Shown: one piece after another, positions 25,336-38,800 of the stretch
Numbering within the stretch: position 1 is the stretch's first letter
Layout: each line of letters opens with the position of its first letter
From: Prunella strophiata
Taxonomy: Eukaryota; Chordata; Aves; Passeriformes; Prunellidae
DNA length: 64,000 nucleotides
Assembly (NCBI GenBank): GCA_036583965.1
Contig: JAZBQD010000015.1
Coordinates: 70,720,330 to 70,784,329 of the forward strand
Direction: 5' to 3'
Translations under genes and position numbers: made by a program
Notes under the pieces: model-generated
What the model was told of the DNA's origin: nothing
The model's database searches: none
The model's input: the letters and a program-made list of their open reading frames with translations, nothing else

Positions 25336-26884
25336 ATGCAGGTTCTGGGTGGTAAAAGGATTATACTATTTTACTACACACTTTATATATCTTTAGTGTC
25401 AAGTTTAGTAATTCTTGGCTCAGTTAGAAAAGTTTCTGTGGTTAACTAAGAACTGGCTGGGGAGCTATCTCAGGCTTTTCCTAAACAGAGCAGACCGTTT
25501 GAGTCTCTAATAGGACACTATTTTTTTTACCTCACAGCTGCTATTCCAGGTATTAGAATTAATTGTAACTCATTAAAGTGTTAAAAAATAAATAACAAAG
25601 TTTTTAATAGTGTTATATTTTCTAGTCCTAGTATATTAAAAACTAGGTGGTAGTTTAATAATTGTTTCTCCCTCAAGGAAACACCTGCATTTCATCTGAT
25701 GTCATAAATTTACTAGTTTTCCAGTTGCTCATGATGAATTCAGAGGGAATAGGAGGGGGAAAAAAAGAATATTCTAAATAATATCTTTATAACACGCAAA
25801 AAATAATTCTTATAATTTCATCATATAAATAAAAAGTTACATAAACTTTCCTTTTTTTCTTCTTTTTTCATATCTAATTGTCTTCAAGAAGCAATTAATT
25901 TACTAATTCTCCCTTTCATCCTCAGCATAAAGATGCCTTTCCTCTAATTCTGAACTTTTTAGAAAAAGTATGGACTTTGCCCTTTATCTCAAACGTAGAC
26001 TGACAACCTTTTAGTTTTGTGAATTTAATCAAAGACCCTCTTTGACCCACTTAATTTCTTCTTGCTCTCATTGCTTCCTTACTAAATTGAATGGCTTTGT
26101 CTGGATGTGAGACTTATCTGCTCCTTTCCTTTCTCATGCCTAATCAATCTCTGCCTTGGTGCAAATGCTGAGAGTGGCACGTGTATCCATCATTCTGCTG
26201 GTGCTTAACTACATGGGCTCTGAGCTGCTGGAGGGAGAAAACAAGTGACATCCAAGTAATAAATATTTTATGGTCCTTGCCTTTGACAAATATTAATTAC
26301 CTATACAACAGTTCACTCTCTAGTTTATGGTGTCTCCAACCTGGGGTCAGATCTTTTTTTAAGAGTGAAGTAGGGTGAAATTCCACTCAACTTTTGACAA
26401 GATTTAATTAAATGAATACTTGGGGGACAGGTGGGATTCAAGACATGATTATGAATTGCAATATTTTAGTGATCAAACTAAAATCATAAGCACTTCTCTC
26501 AATTTTGCATGGTTCTGTTCCGCTCTTTGCAAACCAGACAAATAAAATGATGCACCTCATGAAAAACCATGAAGAAAATCCCTACTCTTCCCATCATATA
26601 TGCTTTCTTAGCCTGCCACATTCCACTCACTAGATTGCATGTATGTTGGATTTTACAAGAAGTTTTCCCACCTGTTAAAATTTTAACTCCTTTTCTACTA
26701 CCGGGTAATAAAAAGAATATTCATAATCTGGACTGCAGAGTCAGTTCGTTCACAAACCTAATTTGCATGATTAAATTAGTGTGTGAATTTTGCCTGGAAT
26801 AAGATTACAAGCACTAGGTCATCATATGTTATACATTTGCAATCAAAACTTCTTACCCAAATAAATTGTTATGTTCATAAGCAA
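25336..26884. other. Unique AT-rich non-coding DNA
   Basis: I see no recognisable repeat, exon or RNA gene. The frames at 26181-26378 and 26569-26802 have no recognisable domain. Confidence 0.5.
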
Positions 26885-27400
26885 TTCTAGCCAGTGGTGC
26901 AACAGGAGGTACCTGATTGATGAAATAATTTCATTTGTAATTGCCATATATCCTGTTTGGAGAAGTAATGTTTATTTTTGTTGAGTATCATCCTATTTGA
27001 TTTATTTCTATCTTTCCAAGCATTAGTAATCTTTTCAACTTTGGAAAGTCTCCCCATAATTATCCCCTGAGGTCAATGTAGATTGTAATATGAAAAAGCT
27101 ATGAATAGTTCTGAACCTAGAATGGCACTTAAGGAACCTCCTGAAAAATGACTTTTGGTCTTTGGGTCTTTAAGATTTTTTTTTCAAACAATTTCATATT
27201 CTTCTGGCCTGTAAACCTTCAATTTTCATATGTTTGACTCTGTGAAACAGCAAAAAATTCTTGCTTATATTAATAATCCATAGTTGTGTGATTTTTATGA
27301 ATTAAAATTATAAAGTTTTATATCATTCTTCCTTTTTAAAATTCACTAAGGATATTATTTTTCTTTATCAAAGAAAGGATTTAAGTGTCCTTGTAAGTTT
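26885..27400 (-). mobile_element. Very old CR1-type LINE remnant
   Basis: On the plus strand the segment at 26985-27055 resembles the antisense ancestral CR1 block that reads TTGAATTTCATCCT, ATTTCTCCAATTTGTC and TTTTGAATT; here it is GAGTATCATCCTATTTGATT and its continuation. Near 27100-27150, ATGAATAGTTCTGAACCTAG and GAACCTCCTGAAAAATG fit the antisense of the conserved GSVLGP-encoding region. Near 27365, TATCAAAGAAAGGATTTAAG fits the downstream block TATCAAAGAAGGAAATTAG. The order and spacing agree with the remnants at 8590-9600 and 51720-52600. Divergence is high, so the call rests on ordered short matches. Confidence 0.5.
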
Positions 27401-29149
27401 TTAACCCTGAAGACCAGAAATGTACTTGAGCAATCAATTGTTCTGTTGAAGACTGTCTGCATTCATGGAATGTCCTCACACACTATAGATTTCCCACTTT
27501 AAAGAATTAATTTAGAATTAATCAATCATTCTTTTTTTTTTTTTTTCACAGACTGGGTGTGAAATTTAGCTGTTTCTTGGATGTGATTTGTGAAATATAT
27601 CAGGTGATGCCATTAGGGCTGCCTCACTGGACAAGCCTTCAGGTTTTTCTGGCATGCATTCCTGACAAAACATTTGTTTTCTCAGTGACCATAATGCAAA
27701 GCTCCTTTCCCTCCTATAGACATATATTCACCTTATTTTTTCTCATTGTACTCATTCAGCAAGCAAACACTTTTTCTCCATGCACCTTATGCTGTGGTAG
27801 AAGTTTTCCCATCAGCCTTCCCAGCAGATGTTTTTTCCTCAGCAGAATTTCCTAATGATTTCTTTGGACACCAAGATTTACTAAATCTCTTGGCAACCTC
27901 ACTTCCACTGCACTATTAGTGCAGCAAATATTACTGGTGGTCATGTTCCTTCCTTCTTCCTTCTCCCATCACTAATTTTTTAAATCAAAACCATATTTGG
28001 TTGGAGTCTTGTAACTGCAGACAGAAAATGTGCTATCTAGCAGAACTGGAAGAAGTGCTAGCCCTCTCTCATAAACAAATAGTGGCTTATTTTCAGTTTG
28101 CTCAGTACTGGAATAAAATCAACAAAAAGAATATTCCCATAAAACATAAGAAAGTGTTCGTTTTTTCACTCCCCTAGAGCCTCTTGATACTCTACCTACT
28201 TGTTCCCTCAACATGACATGGTTTTTTGTTCATGTATTTCTTTTCTCATGTCCTTGCTTTAATCTTTGCCAACACAAAACATTTATTAGTTTGACTAAAA
28301 ATAACAAATGCAAGATTTTAGCTCAGCATGAAATGTTTTCCTCTCCCCTGAGAAAAAGCACAGCTTTCTCACTCTTTTCCCACAAAATGAATTCCCTTCT
28401 GGGACTTCATTCTGGCCAGTGATGTGTAGATTTACAATGTATCGTATATGAAGCCATCATCAGCCTGTATTTGGAAGAAAAGAGGTTATCCTTGGAAGCA
28501 GGAAGCTTGGTCCTGTTTGTGTGCCAGTGATGCTGGGAGAGGCAGGGTCATGGCAGCTCTCACTGCTCTGGGGAGGGCTGTGTCTGTGCTGCAGATCACA
28601 GACTCAGAGGAAAACTCCTCAACAACAGGATGAAGACAAATGTCCCCCCTTGCAGCTCTCCCTCATTTCCTGGTGATTGTACATACAGTGGCACCAAAGT
28701 GTGGAAATGAGATGGAAAGCAGAACACATAAGAGCCAAACTTACAGAAAACCTCCATCATATGAAATGTGGAAGGCTCAAAGATTAAATTAAGTTTGTTA
28801 TGTACTACTGACTGTGAAATGAAAGAAATGAATTGAGCAGAAATGATTGCTCCTCTGACACTTTCATAAGGGCTGAATCCTTGGAAAACACATTAAGTGT
28901 TGCTGTTTGGTAATGTTGTACTTTCCTCACTTCACAAATGAGAACCCAGGGTCCTTTCAGCCTGTGTTATTCTGAGACCTTCTTCCTGTGTAAATGACAG
29001 CAGGGGTGGGGAAGTGAGGATGAAAAAAGTACACATCTAAATCTCACCCTAACATTGAATCAGAATGCAGGTAGATTGGACAAAAGGGTAAGGGAGAAGG
29101 TAGGTCTGCATTTCCTGCAGTTTAGGTATAGCCTGTGAGTAAAATCTAT
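27401..29149. other. Unique non-coding DNA
   Basis: It includes a T14 run near 27533 and a 98-codon frame at 27559-27855 without recognisable domains. A somewhat GC-richer stretch lies at about 28440-28620. No repeat family or exon is recognised. Confidence 0.5.
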
Positions 29150-29222
29150 CGTTTCAAAGAACCTCTGTCCTACTCGTCTCCAGAGGCCCTTCCCAACCTC
29201 AATAATCCTGTAATTCTGTGAA
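29150..29222 (+). mobile_element. Short CR1 3' end
   Basis: CTCCAGAGGCCCTTCCCAAC followed by CTCAATAATCCTGTAATTCT and GTGA is the canonical 3' end of the CR1 subfamilies that finish in ATTCTGTGA. Upstream of about 29150 the match is lost. This is either a very short 5'-truncated insertion or an older copy whose 5' part has decayed. Confidence 0.85.
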
Positions 29223-32200
29223 GATGTAAAGAACAGCCAGCTGGAATGTACACAGAATAAAATGAGACTTTCATTTCAATTGTCTTGCCTGCCAAGTGGC
29301 TTAGAGAGTCAGCTTCTTGATTTCTTTCTTCATTCTTAGACATAATTAATATTTTAATTATTTAGAGAAAAAATGAACAAGCAGAACGGCTCTAAAAATG
29401 GACTGTGAGCAACACGCTGCAGGACATTCAAGAGGCTGGTGATCATCTCTCAATTTATGGGAGATATAGGTCAACTTTTTTACTTCTGATAAGGCACAGT
29501 GATGATCTAAGCCCAGAATGATACTGTAAACATTGTTTTATTACATTTTAAAAAACACATAGCCATCCAAGAAAGTTTTGTTCTGCTGCTGCTCCTTTCC
29601 ACAAGTAACATATCCTTTCAACATGCCAATCACCACTTGAGAATATCACCTATGCACAGGCAAAAGCTACCAGAGCTTAAAACTCTGCAAGGACTTTATG
29701 AATGTTAGTGATGCATCAGGGTTGCATTTTAACATTAGTTTCAAGTTGGGTCTGGATGCCGTATGTAAACTCCTGCAATAAATCTGAAACATAGTAAGGA
29801 ACATGACCCAGATGTGTCAGATCCTAAGTGGACACCCTTCCTTCTGAGTCATCCTTCCCACTTGGAAAGAGGAGACTTTGTCCTCCACAAACCTTGGAAA
29901 GGGAAGAAGGGCAAAATGTACCATTTGCAAGTAACTATACCAGGGTTCTTAGCTGTCCTTTGAAACACTTAATTCTGAACAAAGTCATATTGTTCTGAGA
30001 AGAAATGGCTTATATCAAAGGGCATTTTCTTCCACATTTTGCAACCATGCCTTTTTTCCAGCTGTGAATAGAAACCAAATTTTCCTGCTTGTCTCATGAG
30101 GTTTTGGATGATGCAGACTGCTTTGTAAACAGCTGTTCCAGTGCCCGGTGAATTGACTGAATTTGGAGGTACTTCAGTGGCAGTATGTGCATTCAGAATA
30201 AGAAAATTACATCCATATTCTTTAAGGCAAAACTGAGAATGAAAAAGAAGTTCAGCTCAGAGAATGGAAGTAAATAATTTTCTGTGGTAGCCGCATTACA
30301 GCTGTTGCAAATGCAGCACAATTAAAGTCGGAATTAGAATTTTCCATACTTATACTTTGTTTTCATTAGGATTTATGTTTTCTCTGCTGAGTTTAAGTAG
30401 ATTCACACATATGGAATGAAAATATTTTGTTCAGCTGGTTTTCCTGGCATGTGTATCTAGTCTGCTGAAGGTTCTCCAGCAGCCTTTCTGAAGTTAAAAG
30501 GAGGAAAGTAATTATTAACAAAGGCCTTTTTTTTTTTTTCCAAGTTTTTTTTGTTTTTCTAAAACAACTTGAATAATTATCATCTGCTTTACTTTGCCAC
30601 CTACTTCATTGTTTTGTTTCCCTGATAGTTGTACCTCTTGAGCCTCTGGCCTTTGTGAGCTCTTGTGAGCAGTAGTGGCAGACTGATTTTGCTTACACAA
30701 TCTTCTAGCTAAACAGAACAAAGCAGAAACTCTTTCTCAGTTCCTCACACTGCTATTGTTTCATTAACTATCGGAGTTTGGGGGAAACAAGAGCTCTCCA
30801 TCACTTGCAAAATAGGAAACTTCCATTTCTTCACGCCCCTTACTGAGTATACCTACATCTGCAGCTGCATTCCCCTGAAGAGAACCGGAAATAGCATCTA
30901 AAATGAAGAAAACAGACTTGCTTCTTGTTTCTATTCCCACAGCATATGCTTCATGCTACACACAGGATAGAAATAGAAGATCAGGCAGAAAAAGAGCTAA
31001 TTCCTAAGAGAAGATTTGTGCCATTACATCACTGAAAATCTGGACAGTCAGCAGGACAATGCTGAAGTTTCTGGCCTCCACTCTTGGCTACCCTATAAAT
31101 ACTCTGTCTCTTCCCCAGTGAAAAGCAGTCCTGTTTGGCTTAGTTACAAGTGGAACATTTTGCATGCAAAGATTCTGCTTCCATGATTTGTCCTTGAGCC
31201 AAATACGTGGTGCACAGCTGACCCACACCACCTTGAGCAATCACCATGGGCCTAACCAAAGGCTTGACTTTATTTTTCAGTAGGCAGGCTGGTGACATGA
31301 GAACACAAGACCCCTCATTTACTCTTAGCTTTACTTCCTTCTTCTGCTATCTCCCTTGATATGGCACATCAGCCAGGAGGCACAGATCTAATCCCAGAGC
31401 TCTTATCCTCTTCCTGTTCTATGAATAACCTCTCATCTCAAGGAGCTGCAATGTCATGTGTTTGACTGTGCATTACCTTGAATTAGCAGTCTCTTTGTCT
31501 TGGCATTGACACAGGGTGGGAAGAGTTGAGAAATAAACTTTTACACTCATTCATATAAGACACTTTTGGAGAATAGTCTTCCCAGGATGCCTGCATGCAG
31601 CATACAATATGACAGGCTAAGAGATGAGTGGAGGAACCTCTTGTAGGTGTCCTGAACAGCCCCCTGTGGTACCTGTAAGCTCTTTATGGCTCTAGACTTA
31701 GGCAGATGAATCTCAAAAGTAGTACTCTTCTATTGGAAAGTTAAAGGTAAAATTCCTCTTGTGTTCATCATGAGTAACACCTCCCCCACCACTGTCTCAT
31801 CCTTTAACTGGCATTCTCAGTCTCCTTCTGTGGCATTGAGTAAAGACGTAGATTACTCACCTGGCAGGTTTAGGTGATCTGAAGTCAACCTGAAAAGTCC
31901 TGCCTTTAAAGCACCAAGAAGATTTTAGCTAGAATTTTCTCTAGCAAATGAAGTTGTTGTGGTTTTTTAATGTATTAATTAGCAGAAGTCCAGCTCTGAA
32001 GCAAAAGTAAGTTCTGAGATGCTCTCTGTATTGAAAAAAGGCACTTTAAATCAGCCTGAGGCCTCCTGCTTACACAGAGAGCATCATGCTCGGCTGGTAC
32101 CTGTGGGAAAGTACCTCCAGAGAGGCTAATTAGGGGCTATCTGTGTGTAAACTGCTCCAGAGTACTCTTCCAGACAAATCTACAGTGGATGGTTGAATTC

Positions 32201-35200
32201 AAATGTCCTCCAAAGTGCCAAAAACCAATTAGTGCTGGATGTCAGCACAAACAGCTATGAAACACTTGTCAGAGTGCAATGGGATTTTTCCCACAGAACC
32301 TAGCAGCGCTAAATCTGCTTAAAATGTTAATCATATAAAGTAAAATGTAAGCCAGGCTGCTCTGAGCCTTTCTGTTAGCCCCTGTGTATGGTACACATGG
32401 ACAATATCCCATTAAAACAGCCTTGGCAGAGCACAAAGTGAAGTTTTAACCTAGCACCATACCAAGAAGTCACCTAACCATGTGGAGAAACAGAAAGTGT
32501 CAGACAGGATCTTAAACACTACTTTTCAGAAAAGCCATGCAGAAGTGTGACTCACTAGTTAATTAACTTCTTTTTCATGTTTGGGGGGAAATTGTAAGTG
32601 AAAAAGCAGAAAAAACAGTAAGGTGTACCAATAGGTTTTTTTATCATTAGAAAAGAGACGAAGCATTTGCTATTGAGTTCCCTGCTATGATAAAAGACAC
32701 AATTTGGAGACTAATGTGACCTCTAACAGGGGGAAGTATTTTCCATCTAAGTCAATGAAGCTCATTTCATTCAAATTGTGACCTGGCTTCTGTTTTGTGG
32801 TATAGCAGCATAGTTTGCAGTCAACCAAGAGTAGCCCATTTATTGTCAGTCAGTCCCTCTCAGACATTATGCATAAAACTCACATGAAAAATAAAACAGA
32901 TAAATTCAAAAGGAAGATGCAAGTTTAGTTCATCAGTTGTCTGAGTAACTGCCTTAAGTCAGAAAATTTTATATGATGAAAATTAATTTACTGTAACGTC
33001 TACTACGGGTAATACTCAGGGTTATTTTGCTGTTCAGCAGGAAATTCTGCTGGTGTTCAAAACAAATTTTTTTTTCTATTATTTATTAGATCATTAGATG
33101 AAGGAGATAAATGTAATCAGTAGGTTTTCATAATTTTTCTCTCTTTCTTTTTTCTTTGGTGGTGGTGTTAAGGTGATACTCTTATATTGCAGAATTTACA
33201 GCAAAGCAGCAGGTAACATTTCATGATGCTGTCAGTCAGCTCCTTCCTTGGTTTTCTTGATTGTTTACTTGAAAAAGTCAAGACAGAGTGTTTAGATAGC
33301 AAAAGAACTGAAGGTGAAACATAAGGATTGGGCATAGCTTTCCTTGTTTCATTTGGAGATAATTTATTTATTGGTTCCATAATTTCAGAAAAGAGAGAAC
33401 ATCTGTGCAGGACTCCCCCAAACTTATATGTGAGCTGCTGCTGTCCTTTGTTTGTGCAGTGTTGGCAGCTTCTTCAGTTTGTGTTCTGGCAGGGGGATAC
33501 AGGTGCTCCATGTTAGGATACTTCCAATTTCAGGTCTTTCCTGTATTCATTGCCTTTTCTGAGGTATTGATATAGGTCAATTAACTTTTGACAGAAGTTC
33601 AGGTTCTGTTTCAAGTAAGTCCAAACATGCATGTTTTTATGAATAAGTAAATCCAAATTAAGTGTTCAATATTTTTTTTACAGTTCTTAAAGCAATTCTT
33701 TAGCATTCAACAGTCCCTACAGACATACATACAGTTCTTAAAAATTCAGAAGAGGAGAGTACTGTCTGTCATATTTTTGAAGGTCTGCTGCATAAATAAT
33801 GCCTTATAGCCAGCTAATCCTCAAGTGAATAAAAATATTCTCTACTAAAGCAGGTTTTCATTTAACAAATTTGAAAATGTTAACACAGTACTAATAACAC
33901 TAGTAACAGCAACAAAAATTATATGAATAAAGTGTTAGTTAAATTTTTTTTGAAAGATGGATATAGTTCTTTTAAAATCTCCCTTAAATTTTCATTGTGC
34001 TTGTAAAAATAATCATTATCTTTTGACAGTATTCTTAACTCTTAGGTAAGGCTCAAATGGAATATTTCTGATGCTTCAGAGACATGGGACAGTGTGAAAA
34101 AAAGAACTTTCTCTCTTAGGTTTGGATGTCATTGAAAATCTGAGTGCTGGCCCTTTGGGATTCCCTGAAATTTACTTCTTTTTTATTCATTAGGAATGTA
34201 GAGAGGCTTTTCAGAGGAGTATCTTCCATTTAATTTAATTTAAGATTTTGCCTGTTCTCAACAGTTCTTCAGCATTTATACTCACTTTATAACTTAAAAG
34301 CCTGGTAAAACTTTCATTTTGAGGATTTTTTATAGACAGCATTCACTGCTTTCTTTTCAATATGATGAATTTTTTTTTGGCTATTATACCATATAAGAAA
34401 TTCTGTAACTGCTTTCCATTGCTTACAGCGGACCTAGAATTAATAAATAAGGATTTGCAGACAGGAAAGATTTCTTCTCAAATCTGCTGGCACTGGAAAC
34501 ATTAGGAGAGTACATATTTTCTGCAGGTTTCATTAATTAGCCTGCAAAATTTGGTTCAAAAAGCAAGCATATTATAAATAAATATATACTGTTTTCTCTC
34601 AATATAATTTATAGATAGATATTCCTTCAAATTTACTAAAAGTGTAGGAGAGTCTGTGGCAACCTGAACTTAATTGAAATAATTTTTGCAATTATTCTTC
34701 AGGCAGCAATATTAAGCTTAATAATATTGTAATCTCTCCTAGTTTGTGAACTCTCACAGAGCAGAGACCAGAATTTGGCTCCTTGTAAAATCTCAATTAG
34801 GTTCTTTGGGGTTCATGTTTATGATACTGTTTTAGTGCATGACCATACTCTGCTTTGTCTGTGCCATTTCAGCTGCATCAGGGCACCAAATAGCTGATAC
34901 CTAATTACTGATGAGCTACTTGGACCCTTTTAGTTTTACAGAGTATGGCCCCAGGTCTTATTTACTGCACAACATTCAAATCCTGTTAAAAGTTAGAAAT
35001 AATATCTCAGGCTCTTCCATTACAGTTACTTTTACCTCTGCATATTTGCAGAAAAATCCTGAGAGTTTATTATCCTCACTTTTTGGCTGGAGAGCCAAGG
35101 CACAGATCCATTGAGGTAATAAAACCCATTAATTTAAAGTGGCCAGTTTGAGACTCCAGGGCCCTAAATTCTCAGAACATCAACACTATAAGGCAATGTG

Positions 35201-35719
35201 TCTTTGACACCCCACACCACTGGCTTATCATTGTGAAGAGTACCAGTGATGGAAACAAATAAAATCCCATTCTCTAGAATAAATATTTATCTTGAAAGCA
35301 GGATTTTGCAAACATGGTTCTTTTCAAGACACTGCTGAAATTTCTTCTTGACAGGAACATTGAATTTTGAGAGTATCCAATGCCTAAATTAAGGTTTGAT
35401 TTTTTTTAATGATTGCTTCAAACGTTTAAAAAGCTGATAGACTTCTTGTATGATACTACAACATCAAAATTAACTACTCTGTTTAAACAGTGTGAAATCA
35501 CTTGTTCAATAAAAATTGACCCACCAGAAATTACCTAATCTAAGGAATATACACTGATTTAGAACCAATCTGTTTTTCAAAATCTTCGAAGTCCTTTAAA
35601 TAACAAAATTTCCTGCAGTCTGACTTGTCACTACTTGGCACTTCTGCAACAGAGCAGCATGAGCCCAGCCCATACTGATACCTAACAGTGGGTAAACAAC
35701 ACAACCACAGAACACCTGT
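29223..35719. other. Unique non-coding DNA, long stretch without recognised features
   Basis: These 6.5 kb contain no repeat family and no exon that I recognise. T runs occur at about 30527-30539 and 33067. The segment 32030-32400 has even base composition and homeodomain-like TAATTA and AATTAG cores, which would fit a conserved non-coding element, but this is unproven. Frames do not exceed 70 codons. Confidence 0.5.
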
Positions 35720-35850
35720 GAGAAGTTTGGGAGAATGACCTGCCCAGGATCACACTGAGAAATTTTTGGCAGATGTACATTTATAATCCAGTCTCTTGGA
35801 GGGAATTCAACATCCCCAGCCAGGAGACCATTATTCATTCTTTCCCCCCA
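35720..35850 (-). mobile_element. Possible MIR-like (CORE) SINE remnant
   Basis: The plus strand reads GAATGACCTGCCCAGGATCA followed by CACTGAGAAATTTTTGGCAG. This fits the antisense of the tRNA-derived part of MIR-type SINEs, in which GACTTGCCCAAGGTCACAC leads to AGTGGCAGAG and then AACCCAG. The following ATAATCCAGTCTCTTGG and CAGGAGACCATTATTC fit the extension seen in sauropsid relatives of this SINE. Such elements are ancient in amniotes and highly decayed in birds. The match is short and was made by memory. Confidence 0.45.
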
Positions 35851-38800
35851 ATTTCTTTTCCATTCTCTACACAGCTTTTAGCATTTGCTACAACTGAAGC
35901 AAGGATTCTTCAAAAAAATAGGCCAGTTTCATCACACACTCCTAATTCATTCCAAAAGCAGAATTTGGTGTGCAAAGAGAGACTGGAATCCATGCAAAAA
36001 GTAAAAATCTAATCACAGAATTCAGATTCTTCTTATGTTGGTCATGTACAGGGATGATGTCCTCAATGAGCCAAGGAAACATGGTTTAGATAAAACTGCT
36101 GAAAAGCAGATGGAAAAATCATTAGAAAGCTGGGTCTTAAAGACCCATAGTCTGAGTCTTTAAAGCAACACAGAGTTTGGTGTGGATGAGTGCCAATTGA
36201 AGTAGGCCCAGCCAGCTATAAAAATATAAAATGAGGAATGCTCCAGACCCAAGTCCTTGAGACCTCATTCCAGTTCAGTGCCAACCTGCACACCTCAGAC
36301 TTGTCATACTGATTCTGGTTTGATGGCATAGGCATTCCCATTTCATCAAGGTCTCTGTCACAGTTTTTTTGTCTTTTCCACAACACTAGCTCAGTATTTT
36401 GTCCTGCCCTGAGCACTCACAGTTCCTTCCATCTTGTCAGAATTGGTGGACAAAAAAGTAGTACGCCCCTCATTAAAAAGTTGTTGCTCCTCCAAACAAT
36501 ATTTCTTGCCCTAACTCCAAAAATTAGAGTGACTGGTATATTACAAGTAAACCCATATTGATTATTCATTACCCAGTGATTTTTTTTTCCTCTGGCCTTA
36601 GTTCCAAGTGTCCCAAGGTTGTCTTCTCTAAATCAGATCCTGCATGAACTTTTTAGCTTATATATAAAAAAATGTATGACCAGCTAAATTAGAAGGTAAT
36701 TTCAGAGCTATCCAGTGCTCCTAGAAAAATTTAAACTACCTTTTTGTTTTGCTCTATGTTCCCACTTCTCAGAGTTTCCTAAAAACATATTTCTACCTTG
36801 ATATACAACAAGTAATTTAACTGCAGTGACAGAGTTGTGTTCATAAACCACTAGCAAATGTGTGGTGCAGTGTGATGCTGATAGACATACTGGCGATTGA
36901 ATCTGGAAATTCAAAAATTAAATTATTAAACCATGACTTCCCTTATCTTACACTTTTCCTCATGGTAAAAAGAAAATTGTAATTTTGTACCCCCCTCTTG
37001 CCCTTTCATTCCTGTAAGCCTTTCCTGAGCTGATATCCCTCTATAGGTATGCAACAGGCATGAGACGAGGTAATATCCACATCAGAAAGAATCAGCAGGA
37101 CCCCAGAGAGCATAGCAGCCCCTTTAGTTGACTTACATTGTAAGATGACTAATTCTTGGTCTTAATGTCTTGTTGAATGCACAAGCCTGTTTAGTGGATT
37201 CCTTTTCTTTAATGTAACTACTGTGTCATAGAGAATGTGCTTCAATTTCCACTTAATTTACAGACTGGACACTAAGTGAATGTTAATATATTGCTGCAGT
37301 TCCCTACCCAGAGCTCAGTTGCTTCAAAGGCAGGTCTTTCCAAAAATAAGTGTAGCTTCTCATATATCTTATTTACAGTTTTATGGTATATCCCAAGGCT
37401 CTCTGAAATAATGATGGTATGTAATACTTCAGCCACCTTCTTATCCTTGATGGTTCCCATGGACTGAATAAATGTTTGCATAAGCAATAGATTTGGTTAT
37501 TTTTTTATTCACTTCTGAGTACTTCTTGCTGCTCCATATATTTTCTAGATAAAGTGGCCCATCAATTTAAGTACTTTCTAATCTCTATCATTCACTCATT
37601 TTACAGTTAACTTATGATCATGTTCTTCATATACTGTCCTTGGAAGCCTAGTCACTGATTTATTAAAATTTTGCCTTCATCTTTGGCTGGAAAAAATACA
37701 TAAAATAGATGTTTATTATTTCTAAATCCTTGGAAACATCATAACAGTAATAAAATCAGTGGTTTTACTAGTCTTTGTCTCCCATATACACACACACCAG
37801 AATAATGGGTGCTTTCCAGTCCCTTAATACAATGGCAATTTGTCTTTGGGAAAGTATCATTGGCTTTCATTGTGCAGGTTCAGTTCCATCCTCTGGTTAA
37901 TCTGTTTCATATTATCCTGTACTCTCTGTCTCTGGTTAGACTCTTACAAAACTGTGTGTATGGAGAGCATAGGGAATGCACATAGCAATCAAAAATTTGG
38001 TTTTGTTATGCAAGCAAAAGAAGGTGTAGGATCTGATTCTTATGCTGTGCAATGATTTAAAGAGCATATAAAGGACTTATGTTACTAACTGTGTGGCATC
38101 ATTCATTACCAGAAAAGGTTTTGTATTCAGACAAAAGGAAACTTATTCTCTCTTTAAGAAGATCTGCATGCTCAGGTGGATAATAAAAGCTGTAAAAGGT
38201 GCAGCATTGGAGGTTTGCTTCAAAGCTAATCTGATTGGACCATGTATACTTAATATTTGAAAGGAAGATTCTGCAGGGTCTCTTTCATCACTTTCTAATT
38301 ACCCCAAGGCTGCTGTAATCTTTGTCTAAAAGGCAGTAAATGGAGTAGATTGAAATTCCCTGTAACCAGTGAAACTAGTAAATTGCAGCAATGACATATT
38401 TTTAGAAGAAACTCAAATATTATAAACAAAGTTTCATTTTTATTTTTTATTTCCTAACCCATTAAAATATATTTTATACTGCTCATATAATTTATCCCTT
38501 CTTTTTGCCACCTACCCAGAAATACCTCAAGTCTGGCAATGGAAAAATATTTCATAATTTGCATGAATATTGGGCAAAGATTTCCCTCTCCAAAGAGGCA
38601 TTGTTTTCTGTGAACTGATAAATCATTCTTTGCAGACAAGATAAAAACTCAGTATATGAACAGGTCCTAGCTAATGTTACATGAGGAGAGAGTGTTCAGT
38701 GCTCTGAGGTTTAAACTGGGAGCTGACTGTGATGCCAAAAGCTGATGGAAACAGTAGTAGCTCAAGCACACAGGGGTTGGGCAGCAAAAAGGAGAACTCC

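Noticed and set aside
36131..36147. Perfect inverted repeat TGGGTCTT-A-AAGACCCA
   Set aside because: Arms of 8 bases are expected by chance several times in 64 kb, and there is no terminator or operator context.
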